A stretch of DNA of 14,560 nt from an uncultured Treponema sp. (GTDB taxonomy: Bacteria > Spirochaetota > Spirochaetia > Treponematales > Treponemataceae), in assembly GCA_947176045.1 (NCBI GenBank), contig CAMWPF010000015.1:1-14560 (forward strand), in the 5' to 3' direction. The position numbers and the translations under genes were made by a program. The notes under the pieces were generated by a model that saw only the letters and a program-made list of their open reading frames with translations, was not told the origin of the DNA and did no database searches. Positions 7,401 through 13,720 of the stretch are shown in pieces; positions within the stretch are counted from its first letter, which is position 1; each line of letters opens with the position of its first letter.

Positions 7401-7693
7401 ACAGGAACTACAGGATAGAAATCATCTCGAACCAGTCCGTACAGGACGAAATCACGGAACTTTTGGAGCAGGAAATCCCGGACATTGAGTACACGGTGAT
7501 TCCGACCGTGCATGGGCGCGGCCGCCGGGCGAAGAAGCTTGGAACGACGACGTGGCCGGAGCAGAATTTCGTGATGTTCGCGTACCTCGGCAGGGATAAC
7601 GCGCTCAAGGCGCGCGTCATCATCGACGCCGTAAAGAAGCGGTTCCCTGGCGAGGGCATTTCGATGTTCTGCTCGGAGGAAGTGGAGCCGTAG
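7397..7693 (+). CDS. PII-like RND-transporter-associated protein (PG0541-like)
   Basis: This small cytoplasmic protein of 98 residues is translationally coupled to the pump gene through an ATGA overlap, with GGAG at 7386-7389. The pattern is beta-alpha-beta-beta-alpha-beta: YRIEIISN, then helix VQDEITELLEQ, strand IEYTVIPTVHG, a charged loop GRGRRAKKLGTTTWPEQN, strand FVMFAYLG, helix ALKARVIIDAVKKRF, and strand GISMFCSEE. This resembles the ferredoxin-like fold of PII/CutA proteins, with the loop at about residues 39-57 in the place of the PII T-loop. Its position last in a channel-adaptor-pump operon matches PG0541 in the Porphyromonas PG0538-PG0541 operon. The family name fits by context and residue pattern. 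A role in sensing a ligand and tuning the pump is an inference, not shown for this family. Confidence 0.75.
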   Translation: MNRNYRIEIISNQSVQDEITELLEQEIPDIEYTVIPTVHGRGRRAKKLGTTTWPEQNFVMFAYLGRDNALKARVIIDAVKKRFPGEGISMFCSEEVEP

Positions 7694-7985
7694 CGCGGCC
7701 TTGCTTCCGGCATCCGTGCGGGCGATGCCTGCTCTGCACGCACGTTCACGTCCAGAACGCCCTAAGGTTCACTGTGCGGGCGCGGAATGGTCAGGAGCAG
7801 GGACGCCCTCTCGTCCCCGTCACGAATCTTTCCGCGTCCCTGCCGCGAACCAAGTGGAAGATGGTTCGCGATGGTGTCAAAATACAAAATGATTTGTGCT
7901 GCGAACCGAATGCAAGACGATTTGTACGGAATTCAGGGAATGGCGGACAGAAAGAAAAATCGAAATCTATCAGGGAATTGCGTTG
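7694..7985. repeat. Non-coding region with nested inverted repeats
   Basis: I see no convincing gene in these 292 bp. Instead there is dense dyad symmetry: GGCATC 7709-7714 with GATGCC 7724-7729; CGTGC 7715-7719 with GCACG 7736-7740; GCAGGGACGC 7797-7806 with GCGTCCCTGC 7834-7843 (10 bp, perfect); an alternative shorter pairing GGGACG 7800-7805 with CGTCCC 7812-7817; and CGCGAACCA 7844-7852 with TGGTTCGCG 7862-7870 (9 bp, perfect). GTGCGGGCG occurs twice, near 7717 and 7774. None is followed by a T run, so none is a standard intrinsic terminator. The last part (from about 7880) is AT-richer and leads into the next gene. Confidence 0.6.
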
Positions 7986-8855
7986 ATGAAGGAAGCGAGG
8001 AAAAGAAAAATGTTTGTTGCAATAGGCGTAATGCTTATTTTAATCGGTGCGTTGATGATATGGTTTGCCATTCCGTATTCGCCTGTCAAAAAGCAATTTC
8101 AAAATGATGTAGCCGCACTTTCAGCAGAAAATAAGTTGCCGGCCGATGGTGAACTGTTTATGGAAAAGGATTTTTCGCAGCTGCCGTCTGCTGTTCAGAA
8201 GTATATTGAAAACTGCGGCTATATAGGAACGCCGAAAACGTCGTATCTCAAAATGGAATATCATGCTGTAGATTTTTCGCAGGACAGAAACGGTCCCGTT
8301 CTGAAAATCGACTATACGCAGTACAACTTTATCAACGAGCCGTGCAGGATGGCGCTCATTGACAGCAGTCTGTTCGGCATTCCTTTTGAGGGATATGACT
8401 ATTATCGGAACGGCTCCGGCGGAATGAAGGGCGTGATTGCAAAGACTGTTACGTTGTTCGACCAGACCGGAGCGGATATGGACAAGGCGTGCCTCGCCAC
8501 TTTTCTTGCGGAAAGTTTGTTTGCCCCTGCCGTTCTGTTGCAGGACTATATTACGTTTGAGGAAATAAGCGACTTTGAAGTGCGGGCGGCAATCACTTAC
8601 GGCGGACAGACAGCAAGCGGCATTTTTACGTTCAATGAACAGTACGAAATGACTTCATTTACGACGAACGACAGGGCGGCGGCAGGAACAGACGGCAGCA
8701 TGGAATATATTCCGTGGTCGGCACTTTGCAGCGATTACCGCCTTTCCGAAAGCGGCATAAAATATCCGACGAAGCTTCAGGCGGTTTGGAATTATCCCGA
8801 CGGAGATTTCGTCTACTTTGACGGCATCATCAGCGGGATAACCTCCGGGCAATAG
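7986..8855 (+). CDS. DUF6544-like membrane-anchored protein
   Basis: This 289-residue protein of unknown function has one N-terminal membrane segment (about residues 9-31, MFVAIGVMLILIGALMIWF) preceded by the basic KEARKRK, and a soluble domain behind it. The domain shows the pattern I associate with DUF6544: LPSAVQKYIENCGYIGTP near 66-83, a GYDYYRNGSGGMKG block, ATFLAESLFAPAVLL, an ITYGGQTASGIFTFNE block, and a C-terminal YPTKLQAVWNYPDGDFVYF. The start is uncertain: ATG 7986 (AGGGA 9 bp upstream) or ATG 8010 (GAGG at 7997-8000); both keep the membrane segment. Gene density and codon use are looser than in the efflux operon. It stands alone and starts a run of unrelated small genes. The family call rests on recalled motifs only. 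Confidence 0.7.
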   Translation: MKEARKRKMFVAIGVMLILIGALMIWFAIPYSPVKKQFQNDVAALSAENKLPADGELFMEKDFSQLPSAVQKYIENCGYIGTPKTSYLKMEYHAVDFSQDRNGPVLKIDYTQYNFINEPCRMALIDSSLFGIPFEGYDYYRNGSGGMKGVIAKTVTLFDQTGADMDKACLATFLAESLFAPAVLLQDYITFEEISDFEVRAAITYGGQTASGIFTFNEQYEMTSFTTNDRAAAGTDGSMEYIPWSALCSDYRLSESGIKYPTKLQAVWNYPDGDFVYFDGIISGITSGQ

Positions 8856-8962
8856 AACGGCGAACCTGGGTGCGGACTTCAGCGGTGGAACTTTCCGTTC
8901 AAGTCGCCGGAAATCGCAAGACTGTACCTACGAACCGCCGATTTGCATTGCGAGGTGATGTG
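8856..8962. other. Intergenic spacer with imperfect dyad
   Basis: This 107-bp gap has no gene. CGGCGA near its start (8858-8863) is complementary to TCGCCG about 50 bp downstream, with only scattered pairing between them, giving a long imperfect hairpin. The GCGAACC heptamer here also occurs twice in the structured region 7694-7985. No terminator-like T run is present. The ribosome binding site GAGGTG (8952-8957) of the next gene closes the gap. Confidence 0.35.
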
Positions 8963-9301
8963 ATGAACGAACAAGTAAAAGAACTGATAGAACAATTTCC
9001 TGCGGAAATCAGCGATATGTTCCGGCATATACGGCGGATGCTTTTCGACAGCGTTTCCCGCGAGCCGGAGGAAAGGCTGTGGTCGAAAATGCCGAGTTAT
9101 TACGTCGGCGAATCGTTTGTGCGGCTGATACCGTTCAAGGACCATATCAACATCGAGGCGAAGGCTGCCGTTCTTCACAAAGACGAACTGACAGGCTATG
9201 CGTTCACCCCGAAAGGAATGCTGCAAGTCTATGCGAAGCAGGACATTCCCTCTAAAATCGTGAAGCAGATATGCGTCGAAACGTTGGAGCGGCCCGAATA
9301 A
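8963..9301 (+). CDS. DUF1801-family protein (YdhG/YdeI-like)
   Basis: This small cytoplasmic protein has 112 residues. The ATG at 8963 is preferred to an upstream in-frame start at 8870 because GAGGTG sits at 8952-8957 and the preceding codons look non-coding. The sequence fits DUF1801: an N-terminal helical part (VKELIEQFPAEISDMFRHIRR), the typical EERLWSKMPSYYVGESFVRL block at about 40-60, IPFKDHINIEAKAAVLH, and GMLQVYAKQDIP near the end with a lysine-rich C-terminal helix. The family has a frataxin-like fold and is widespread without a settled function. The next gene starts 32 bp downstream, so both may be on one transcript. Moderate confidence in the family; no function is claimed. Confidence 0.75.
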   Translation: MNEQVKELIEQFPAEISDMFRHIRRMLFDSVSREPEERLWSKMPSYYVGESFVRLIPFKDHINIEAKAAVLHKDELTGYAFTPKGMLQVYAKQDIPSKIVKQICVETLERPE

Positions 9302-9333
9302 AAAATACAAATCCCAAATCACAGGAGCAACAT

Positions 9334-9681
9334 ATGATACAAAAAATAAATCTGCGGGAAAGTGTAAACGCGCTTACCGAACTGTTCCGCTACAAGCGGG
9401 TAGGCACGCTGAACAACCATATGCTGAACGTGCTGCAAGCGGAGAACAGGACGCTGGACTTTCATACGCACGAACAGTCCGACGAGCTGTTCTATTGCAT
9501 TGAAGGCGAATTTGACGTTGAATTCGAGGACGGACTGACGCATTTGTGCGAAGGAGATTTCATCATCATTCCAAAAGGCACAAAGCACCGACCTGTCTGC
9601 AAGGCGTTGGTCAAATGCCTGCTGATTGAAGTTGAGGGAACGCTCAATCAAGAAAACACGGGCGGAACATACACCAGCTAG
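9334..9681 (+). CDS. Single-domain cupin protein
   Basis: This 115-residue protein has a metal-binding cupin barrel. AGGAG at 9323-9327, 6 bp before the ATG, sets the start. Cupin motif 1 is clear: H44-T-H46, then E51 and G58 (FHTHEQSDELFYCIEG). Motif 2 is G74-DFIIIPKGTKH85-RP. The three His and one Glu expected to bind a divalent metal are all present. Length is normal for a stand-alone cupin of the small-molecule sensing or detoxifying kind. The substrate cannot be inferred. It follows the DUF1801 gene and precedes a GNAT acetyltransferase by 31 bp. Confidence 0.88.
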   Translation: MIQKINLRESVNALTELFRYKRVGTLNNHMLNVLQAENRTLDFHTHEQSDELFYCIEGEFDVEFEDGLTHLCEGDFIIIPKGTKHRPVCKALVKCLLIEVEGTLNQENTGGTYTS

Positions 9682-9712
9682 GCAAATTGACTTTTTACGA
9701 GAGAACAAAATA

Positions 9713-10228
9713 ATGATTGCAGAAACAAAGCGGCTGATTTTGCGCAGGTACAAGCCGGAAGACGCGCAGGACTTGTTTGAATATCTGTCCGATGAGGCGG
9801 TTGTGGAGTACGAGCCGTACAGGCCGATGACTTTCAGCGAGGCGGAAAAGAATCTTGCATGGCGCATCAGCACGGACGAAATGATTGCCGTCGAGCTGAA
9901 AGATTCCCGCAAGATGATCGGCAACGTCTATCTGGGCAGGCGCGATTTTGAGGCGCGGGAAATCGGCTATGTGTTCAATAGGAATTACTGGGGGCACGGA
10001 TATGCCGCCGAAAGCTGCGCGGCTGTGGTTCAGCAGGCGTTTGCAGGCGGCGTCCACCGGATATATGCGGAATGCGACCCGCGCAACGAACGCTCGTGGA
10101 AGCTGCTTGAATCGCTGGGATTTCGGCGCGAAGCCCATTTTCAAAAAAACGTCTGGTTTTGGAAAGACGAAGGCGGAAACCCGGTCTGGAAGGACACGTA
10201 TGTGTACGCCAAACTGCATGATGAATAG
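9713..10228 (+). CDS. GNAT acetyltransferase, RimJ/RimL-like
   Basis: This 171-residue enzyme is predicted to transfer an acetyl group from acetyl-CoA to an amine. The ATG at 9713 gives the classic start MIAETKRLILRRYKPEDAQDLFEYLSD. Other family marks are IGNVYLGRRDFEAREIGYVF, the acetyl-CoA binding segment NRNYWGHGYAAES (about 89-101), and the C-terminal NERSWKLLESLGFRREAHF. The remaining DTYVYAKL strand is also typical of Acetyltransf_3 members. The ribosome binding site is weak (GAGAG near 9699). The acceptor is unknown; relatives modify ribosomal proteins, antibiotics or small amines. It ends 25 bp before the truncated ORF at 10254. Confidence 0.9.
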   Translation: MIAETKRLILRRYKPEDAQDLFEYLSDEAVVEYEPYRPMTFSEAEKNLAWRISTDEMIAVELKDSRKMIGNVYLGRRDFEAREIGYVFNRNYWGHGYAAESCAAVVQQAFAGGVHRIYAECDPRNERSWKLLESLGFRREAHFQKNVWFWKDEGGNPVWKDTYVYAKLHDE

Positions 10229-10253
10229 GCACGTCTGCGCGCGGCGGACGTAG

Positions 10254-10496
10254 CAGGACGCGCAGTTTTCAACAGAAACCGAACGGCTTGCGTATCCCAT
10301 CCGCCCGAAAAAAGGAGAGGTCGACGGCTTTGCAGTATATCCTGACCCTGACAGAGCGATATTGGAAAAATTGAGAAACTGCAAGACGAGGACGGAACTG
10401 TGGAAACATCTGCCCACTGAACTTGCGTACAGCAAACGGCGGTTGGCGGACTTTCAGTTTGAAATGAGGATTTTGCCGGAGGACAACCGCTTGTGA
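10254..10496 (+). pseudogene. 5'-truncated ORF, remnant of an unidentified gene
   Basis: An open frame of 80 codons follows an in-frame TAG at 10251-10253 and ends at TGA 10494-10496. It has no usable start codon near its beginning, yet reads like real protein: RLAYPIRPKKGEVDGFAVY, PDPDRAILEKLRNCKT and LWKHLPTELAYSKRRLADF. The likely explanation is the C-terminal part of a gene whose 5' end was lost when the upstream acetyltransferase gene was joined to it. A strong AAGGAGAGG sits at 10312-10320 but leads to no good in-frame start. The stop overlaps the next gene's GTG (GTGA 10493-10496), a translational-coupling arrangement inherited from the intact pair. I do not recognise the family. Confidence 0.5.
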
Positions 10497-11149
10497 ACAA
10501 AGCCTGGTCTGAACTGAACAAAACAATGCAGGCGCAGCTCAAAAAGCAGGACACCTACAAAGCGGGCATCGCCGCCTTGTTTGACTTGCGGAATCAGCTG
10601 ATGCAAACCATAACGTCGTTCCGTGCGGAACTACGCAGGGACGATTTTGACGCGATTCCGTTTATGAACGCGGCCGGCTATCACAGCAAAACGATCGCCT
10701 ATTCGCTGTGGCATATTTTCCGCATTGAAGATATCGTCGCGCACACGTTGATACGCGGAAACCAGCAGGTGTTTTTTTCGGGCAACTATCAGGAACGAAT
10801 CAATTCGCCGATAATCACAACGGGAAACGAACTGGTAAAAGAGCAGATTGCAGATTTTTCAAGGCAGCTCAACTTGAACGAACTGTATTCTTACATTCTT
10901 GAAGTAAAGTCAAGCGCCGAAACGATAATCAGCAGTTTGTCATTCGACGACTTGAAACAGAACATATCAGCAGAAAGAAAAAAGCACTTGCAATCCTTGA
11001 ACGTCGTGAGCGAAGACGAAAACGCAGCCTGGCTGATTGACTATTGGTGCGGCAAGGATGTCCGCGGGCTTTTACAAATGCCGTTTTCCCGGCACTGGAT
11101 CATGCACACAGAAGCCTGCCTGCGGATAAAGAACAAGGTGCATCCGTAA
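10493..11149 (+). CDS. DinB-like four-helix-bundle protein
   Basis: This 218-residue protein starts at a GTG overlapping the stop of the truncated upstream ORF; an internal ATG at 10526 is an alternative. The sequence is almost entirely helical, with features of the DinB/YfiT-like metal-binding bundle: the first helix LFDLRNQLMQTITSFRAEL, then SLWHIFRIEDIVAHTLIRG with H74 in the usual DinB metal position, and a last helix SRHWIMHTEACLRIKNK with H201 and H205. The three His residues are the expected metal ligands. Relatives act as thiol-dependent transferases or have no known role. It is longer than the common 150-170 residue DinB proteins. Likely on the same transcript as the next acetyltransferase gene (18 bp gap). 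Confidence 0.7.
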   Translation: MNKAWSELNKTMQAQLKKQDTYKAGIAALFDLRNQLMQTITSFRAELRRDDFDAIPFMNAAGYHSKTIAYSLWHIFRIEDIVAHTLIRGNQQVFFSGNYQERINSPIITTGNELVKEQIADFSRQLNLNELYSYILEVKSSAETIISSLSFDDLKQNISAERKKHLQSLNVVSEDENAAWLIDYWCGKDVRGLLQMPFSRHWIMHTEACLRIKNKVHP

Positions 11150-11167
11150 TGCAGCGAGGTAAAGCCA

Positions 11168-11587
11168 ATGATAGAAATCAGATATGTAAAATCAGAAGAC
11201 AAAGAATTCTGGTACCGTCTTGACAAACATCTACCGGAACGGGAATTTAGTAACAAGGTCGGCAACAAGCAGGGATATATCTTATCGGACGGCGACAAGC
11301 CGGTTGGACTGTTAAGATACAATCTTTTTTGGGACAATACGCCGTTTTGCACGCTGCTGTTTGTCGATTGCAATTATCGGAGAAAGGGCTATGGAAGGAA
11401 GCTCATGGAGCACTGGGAAGCTGATATGAAGTCGCGCGGGTACGGCATGGTTCTGACATCGACTCAGGCTGACGAAGAAGCCCAGCATTTCTACCGGAAG
11501 CTGGGATATAAAGATTGCGGCGGCTTTGTCATACCTATTCCGGGATATGAGCAGCCGATGGAGCTGCTTTTGGCCAAAGGCATTTAA
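11168..11587 (+). CDS. GNAT acetyltransferase, short
   Basis: This 139-residue GNAT enzyme has GAGGT at 11156-11160, 7 bp before the ATG. It begins MIEIRYVKSEDKEFWYRLDK. The acetyl-CoA pyrophosphate-binding motif Q/R-X-X-G-X-G/A is present as RRKGYGRKLM (R71 to M80), preceded by the strand CTLLFVDCNY. LTSTQADEEAQHFYRKLGY (about 96-114) is the standard motif B region with the HFYRKLGY ending, followed by a short C-terminal strand MELLLAKGI. The acceptor is unknown. It is 18 bp after the DinB-like gene and 38 bp before a more AT-rich gene. Confidence 0.88.
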   Translation: MIEIRYVKSEDKEFWYRLDKHLPEREFSNKVGNKQGYILSDGDKPVGLLRYNLFWDNTPFCTLLFVDCNYRRKGYGRKLMEHWEADMKSRGYGMVLTSTQADEEAQHFYRKLGYKDCGGFVIPIPGYEQPMELLLAKGI

Positions 11588-11625
11588 GGCATTCTCATGT
11601 ATTAGGAAATTCTAAGGATTGGACG

Positions 11626-12036
11626 ATGAAATCAGCAGAGAGAGTAAAATACTTTTATGAAACTGTCATATCTGAAAATCAAATTGAGAGAATGGCAGAG
11701 TTTATATCGCCGGAATGCTGTGTAAAAATGGGAGAAAAGCTGATACCAGTCGGTATTGAGGGAATAAAAGAACACATTAAGGCAACTAAGCAGACATACC
11801 CCGATTATAGAATGAAGATTACCAAACAGTTTTGTGATGGGGACTATATCATTTCAGAGTTTATCATGGAAGGCACACATAAAGGGGAATGGATTGGAAT
11901 AAAACCAACTGGCAAACGATTAGTGTTTACAGGCGTTGACATTGATAAAGTAATCGACGGCTTAATTGTGGAGCATGGCGGTGCGGTAAATACATTTGAA
12001 ACGTTGCTTAAAGCAGGTGTGATAGGTACACTATAG
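11626..12036 (+). CDS. SnoaL-like (NTF2-fold) protein
   Basis: This 136-residue protein starts at ATG 11626 with AAGGA at 11614-11618. The sequence fits SnoaL-like ester cyclase/NTF2-fold proteins: an N-terminal helix (ERVKYFYETVISENQIERM), FISPECCVKMG, GIEGIKEHIKATKQTYPDYRMKI, DGDYIISEFIMEGTHKGEWIGIKPTGKRLVFTG split over two strands, and a final strand GLIVEHGGAVNTFETLLKAG. The highly typical PTGK-V-F-G stretch supports the family. Members bind small molecules or isomerise and hydrate them, and most accessory ones are uncharacterised. Codon use is visibly AT-richer than its neighbours, suggesting a separate origin. Confidence 0.82.
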   Translation: MKSAERVKYFYETVISENQIERMAEFISPECCVKMGEKLIPVGIEGIKEHIKATKQTYPDYRMKITKQFCDGDYIISEFIMEGTHKGEWIGIKPTGKRLVFTGVDIDKVIDGLIVEHGGAVNTFETLLKAGVIGTL

Positions 12037-12105
12037 TGTTTGCAATCGTGAAAACCAGGTTGTGAAGAGCAAAAAGAAAAATCGAATTTTGAAAGGAAGC
12101 ACAAA

Positions 12106-12588
12106 ATGGTATTGACATACAGAAAAGCCGTCAAATCGGACGCAAACCTGCTGATTGATATATATAATGCTTCATTTTATGAGGATTACATTCACTACGG
12201 CGAATGTCCCGGATATGGCAAAACAAAGGAGCAGATGGAATCGTCCATCCGTGCATTTTCTAAATATATTGTCAGCAAGGACGGCATTCCTGTCGGAGTG
12301 ATTTCCTTTGAAAACAAAGGAAACGAGAGCTATCACATTGGCTGCTTGTGTGTCATTCCGGCATATCAGAGGCAGGGAATAGGCTCGCAGGCATTCCGCT
12401 ATATGCTGTCAGTCTGTCCCGACTGGAAGCACATTACAGTGGCGACCCCTTCGGACAAGGAGAAGAACCTGAAATTCTATACTGAAAAATGCGGATTCAG
12501 CATTGCCGGCAAAGAAATGGACGGAACTGTTGAGGTTGCTACGCTCGTTATGGAACGGCACATTCCGGCGGAAGGAGAATTACATTGA
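12106..12588 (+). CDS. GNAT acetyltransferase
   Basis: This is the third acetyltransferase of the run, 160 residues, not closely similar to the other two. AGGA at 12094-12097 is 8 bp before the ATG. It begins MVLTYRKAVKSDANLLIDIYNASF. The acetyl-CoA binding motif is Q88-RQGIGSQAF preceded by IGCLCVIPAY, and motif B is NLKFYTEKCGFSIAGKE (about 121-137). The insert FYEDYIHYGECPGYGKT (24-40) is seen in GNATs annotated simply as N-acetyltransferase. The acceptor is unknown. The stop is followed by the disrupted DUF3788 gene after 30 bp. Confidence 0.9.
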   Translation: MVLTYRKAVKSDANLLIDIYNASFYEDYIHYGECPGYGKTKEQMESSIRAFSKYIVSKDGIPVGVISFENKGNESYHIGCLCVIPAYQRQGIGSQAFRYMLSVCPDWKHITVATPSDKEKNLKFYTEKCGFSIAGKEMDGTVEVATLVMERHIPAEGELH

Positions 12589-12618
12589 GAGAAAAACCGG
12601 ACTGTGCGGAGGAAACCA

Positions 12619-12871
12619 ATGCGTGAACATATACCGTCTGAATCGGCTATGGCAAAACTACTCGGGCACGCTTTGTTTGCAGTGTGGAAAAAGCTGTGCG
12701 CGGCTATTGATGAAGCATACGAAATGGAACGCCAGTGGAATGCCGGCGGCAAGAACTGGACATTATCATGACGGAAAATGGGTGATGTTCACTCCGACCG
12801 GCACAGCCGAATTTGACGATTATATGAAGCTGCTGGCAGTCAAAAGAAAGCCGGACAAAAAGAAAAATTGA
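12619..12871 (+). pseudogene. DUF3788 gene with internal deletion and frameshift
   Basis: An intact 5' end starts at ATG 12619 behind GGAGGA (12608-12613). It encodes MREHIPSESAMAKLLGHALF, AVWKKLCAAIDEAYEMERQW and NAGGKNW, the typical N-terminus of DUF3788 proteins, then hits TGA at 12769-12771 after 50 codons. In the +1 frame from about 12758, the family's C-terminal part continues as HYHDGKWVMFTPTG, FDDYMKLLAVKRKPDKKKN, ending at TGA 12869-12871. The two halves together give about 85 residues, while members are about 140, so some 50-60 middle residues are missing as well as the frame. The simplest reading is one internal deletion whose length is not a multiple of three. Family recognition is from recalled motifs. 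Confidence 0.75.
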
Positions 12872-12888
12872 ACTATACGGAGAAAATA

Positions 12889-13455
12889 GTGAAGAAGCAC
12901 ATCATCATCGCGGGCGTGCCGCGGGCGGGGAAAAGCACGGTTTCGCAAAAAATATCGAAGAATTTGGGGTACCAGCATATCAGCATGGACTCAATCATCG
13001 CAGGAATTGAAGGCGCCTTTCCCGAAACGGGCATCAATTCCGACGCGGACGCAGACCTGTGGCAGAACATTCGCTTCATCAGCTCCAAGATGGCGCGGTT
13101 CATCCGCGCGATGACGGACAGCGGCGAATATGACGAATGCGGGTACGGAATGGTGATCGACATATTCCAGCTGCTGCCGGAACATTATGTCCGGCATATA
13201 GATTCTTCCGTCTGCGAAATCTACTACTTCGGCACAGCGGACGTAACGCCGCAGGAACGCTACGAGCTTTTGAAGGCATACGACACGCCGAAGGACTATA
13301 CCTACCATCAGTCCGAAGCGGAAAACAAAGAAGACTGCGCGCGCATCGTGGCAGTCAGTAAAAAGCTGAAGGAGCAGTGCGAACTGTACAACCTGCCGTA
13401 TTATGACACGTCCCGAAACAGGGAGCAGGTGTTCAAGTCCGTTTTCGGCTTTTGA
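12889..13455 (+). CDS. P-loop kinase-like NTPase
   Basis: This 188-residue protein has a P-loop at its N-terminus. GTG 12889 is preferred (GGAG at 12879-12882, 6 bp spacing). A TTG at 12868 overlapping the previous stop would add seven residues (MNYTEKI). The Walker A motif GVPRAGKST (residues 9-17) follows the strand HIIIA and is followed by VSQKISKNLGYQHISMDSI, as in adenylate- and shikimate-kinase-like small NTPases. VRHIDSSVCEIYYFGTADVT may be the core strand, and a helical lid-like part (QERYELLKAYDTPKDYTYHQSEAENKED) follows near 124-150. This fits a small-molecule kinase whose acceptor is unknown. No Walker B is obvious. It is the last intact gene before the foreign-looking end of the window. 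Confidence 0.8.
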   Translation: MKKHIIIAGVPRAGKSTVSQKISKNLGYQHISMDSIIAGIEGAFPETGINSDADADLWQNIRFISSKMARFIRAMTDSGEYDECGYGMVIDIFQLLPEHYVRHIDSSVCEIYYFGTADVTPQERYELLKAYDTPKDYTYHQSEAENKEDCARIVAVSKKLKEQCELYNLPYYDTSRNREQVFKSVFGF

Positions 13456-13459
13456 GAAA

Positions 13460-13720
13460 TCTGCGCTCTGAAACTGATCCAATGTCTGCCGCCTTTAATC
13501 GTTCATATTCTTTCCTTAAATCTCCAACCACAAAATTGAAGGCAACGATATTGTTCTTCGGAGTGCCTGTATCCCTACAGAAATTGTCTATATACGCCTG
13601 ATTAGACGTGCCGCTTGCTTTTTCCCCGATTATCTCAGCATCGTACGCCTTATTGTACAAGGCGATCTTATTGCCAAACTGCACCCAGCGGTCATCATTG
13701 GCATAAAGTAGAAATGAAAT
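13460..13720 (-). pseudogene. Fragment of a VOC-family (glyoxalase/bleomycin-resistance-like) gene
   Basis: Reading leftward, the frame gives NDDRWVQFGNKIALYNKAYD, then IIGEKASGTSNQAYIDNFC, then TPKNNIVAFNFVVGDLRKEY and ERLKAADIGSVSE. This looks like the middle of a small VOC-fold protein. It is truncated at both ends. The C-terminal strands with the metal-binding residues are missing, since the frame runs into the end of the kinase gene and stops at 13433. A stop lies at about 13748 on the upstream side. There is no credible start codon or ribosome binding site. It is the only clear coding signal on the minus strand of the window and marks a rearrangement boundary. Family assignment is from pattern only. 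Confidence 0.55.

Noticed and set aside
7797..7870. Intrinsic terminator for the efflux operon
   Set aside because: The stems are strong but no T run follows either of them.
7701..8107. Small overlapping + strand frames in the structured region
   Set aside because: Their translations show no protein-like pattern and no start signals. The dyad symmetry explains the sequence better.
12755..12775. Programmed frameshift in the DUF3788 gene
   Set aside because: No slippery heptamer is evident, and a large central part of the protein is missing, which frameshifting would not restore.
7694..13455. Integron attC array
   Set aside because: Most gaps are 18-70 bp and lack matching GTTRRRY/RYYYAAC ends. 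No site is repeated clearly enough to call, so it is kept only as a hypothesis to test.
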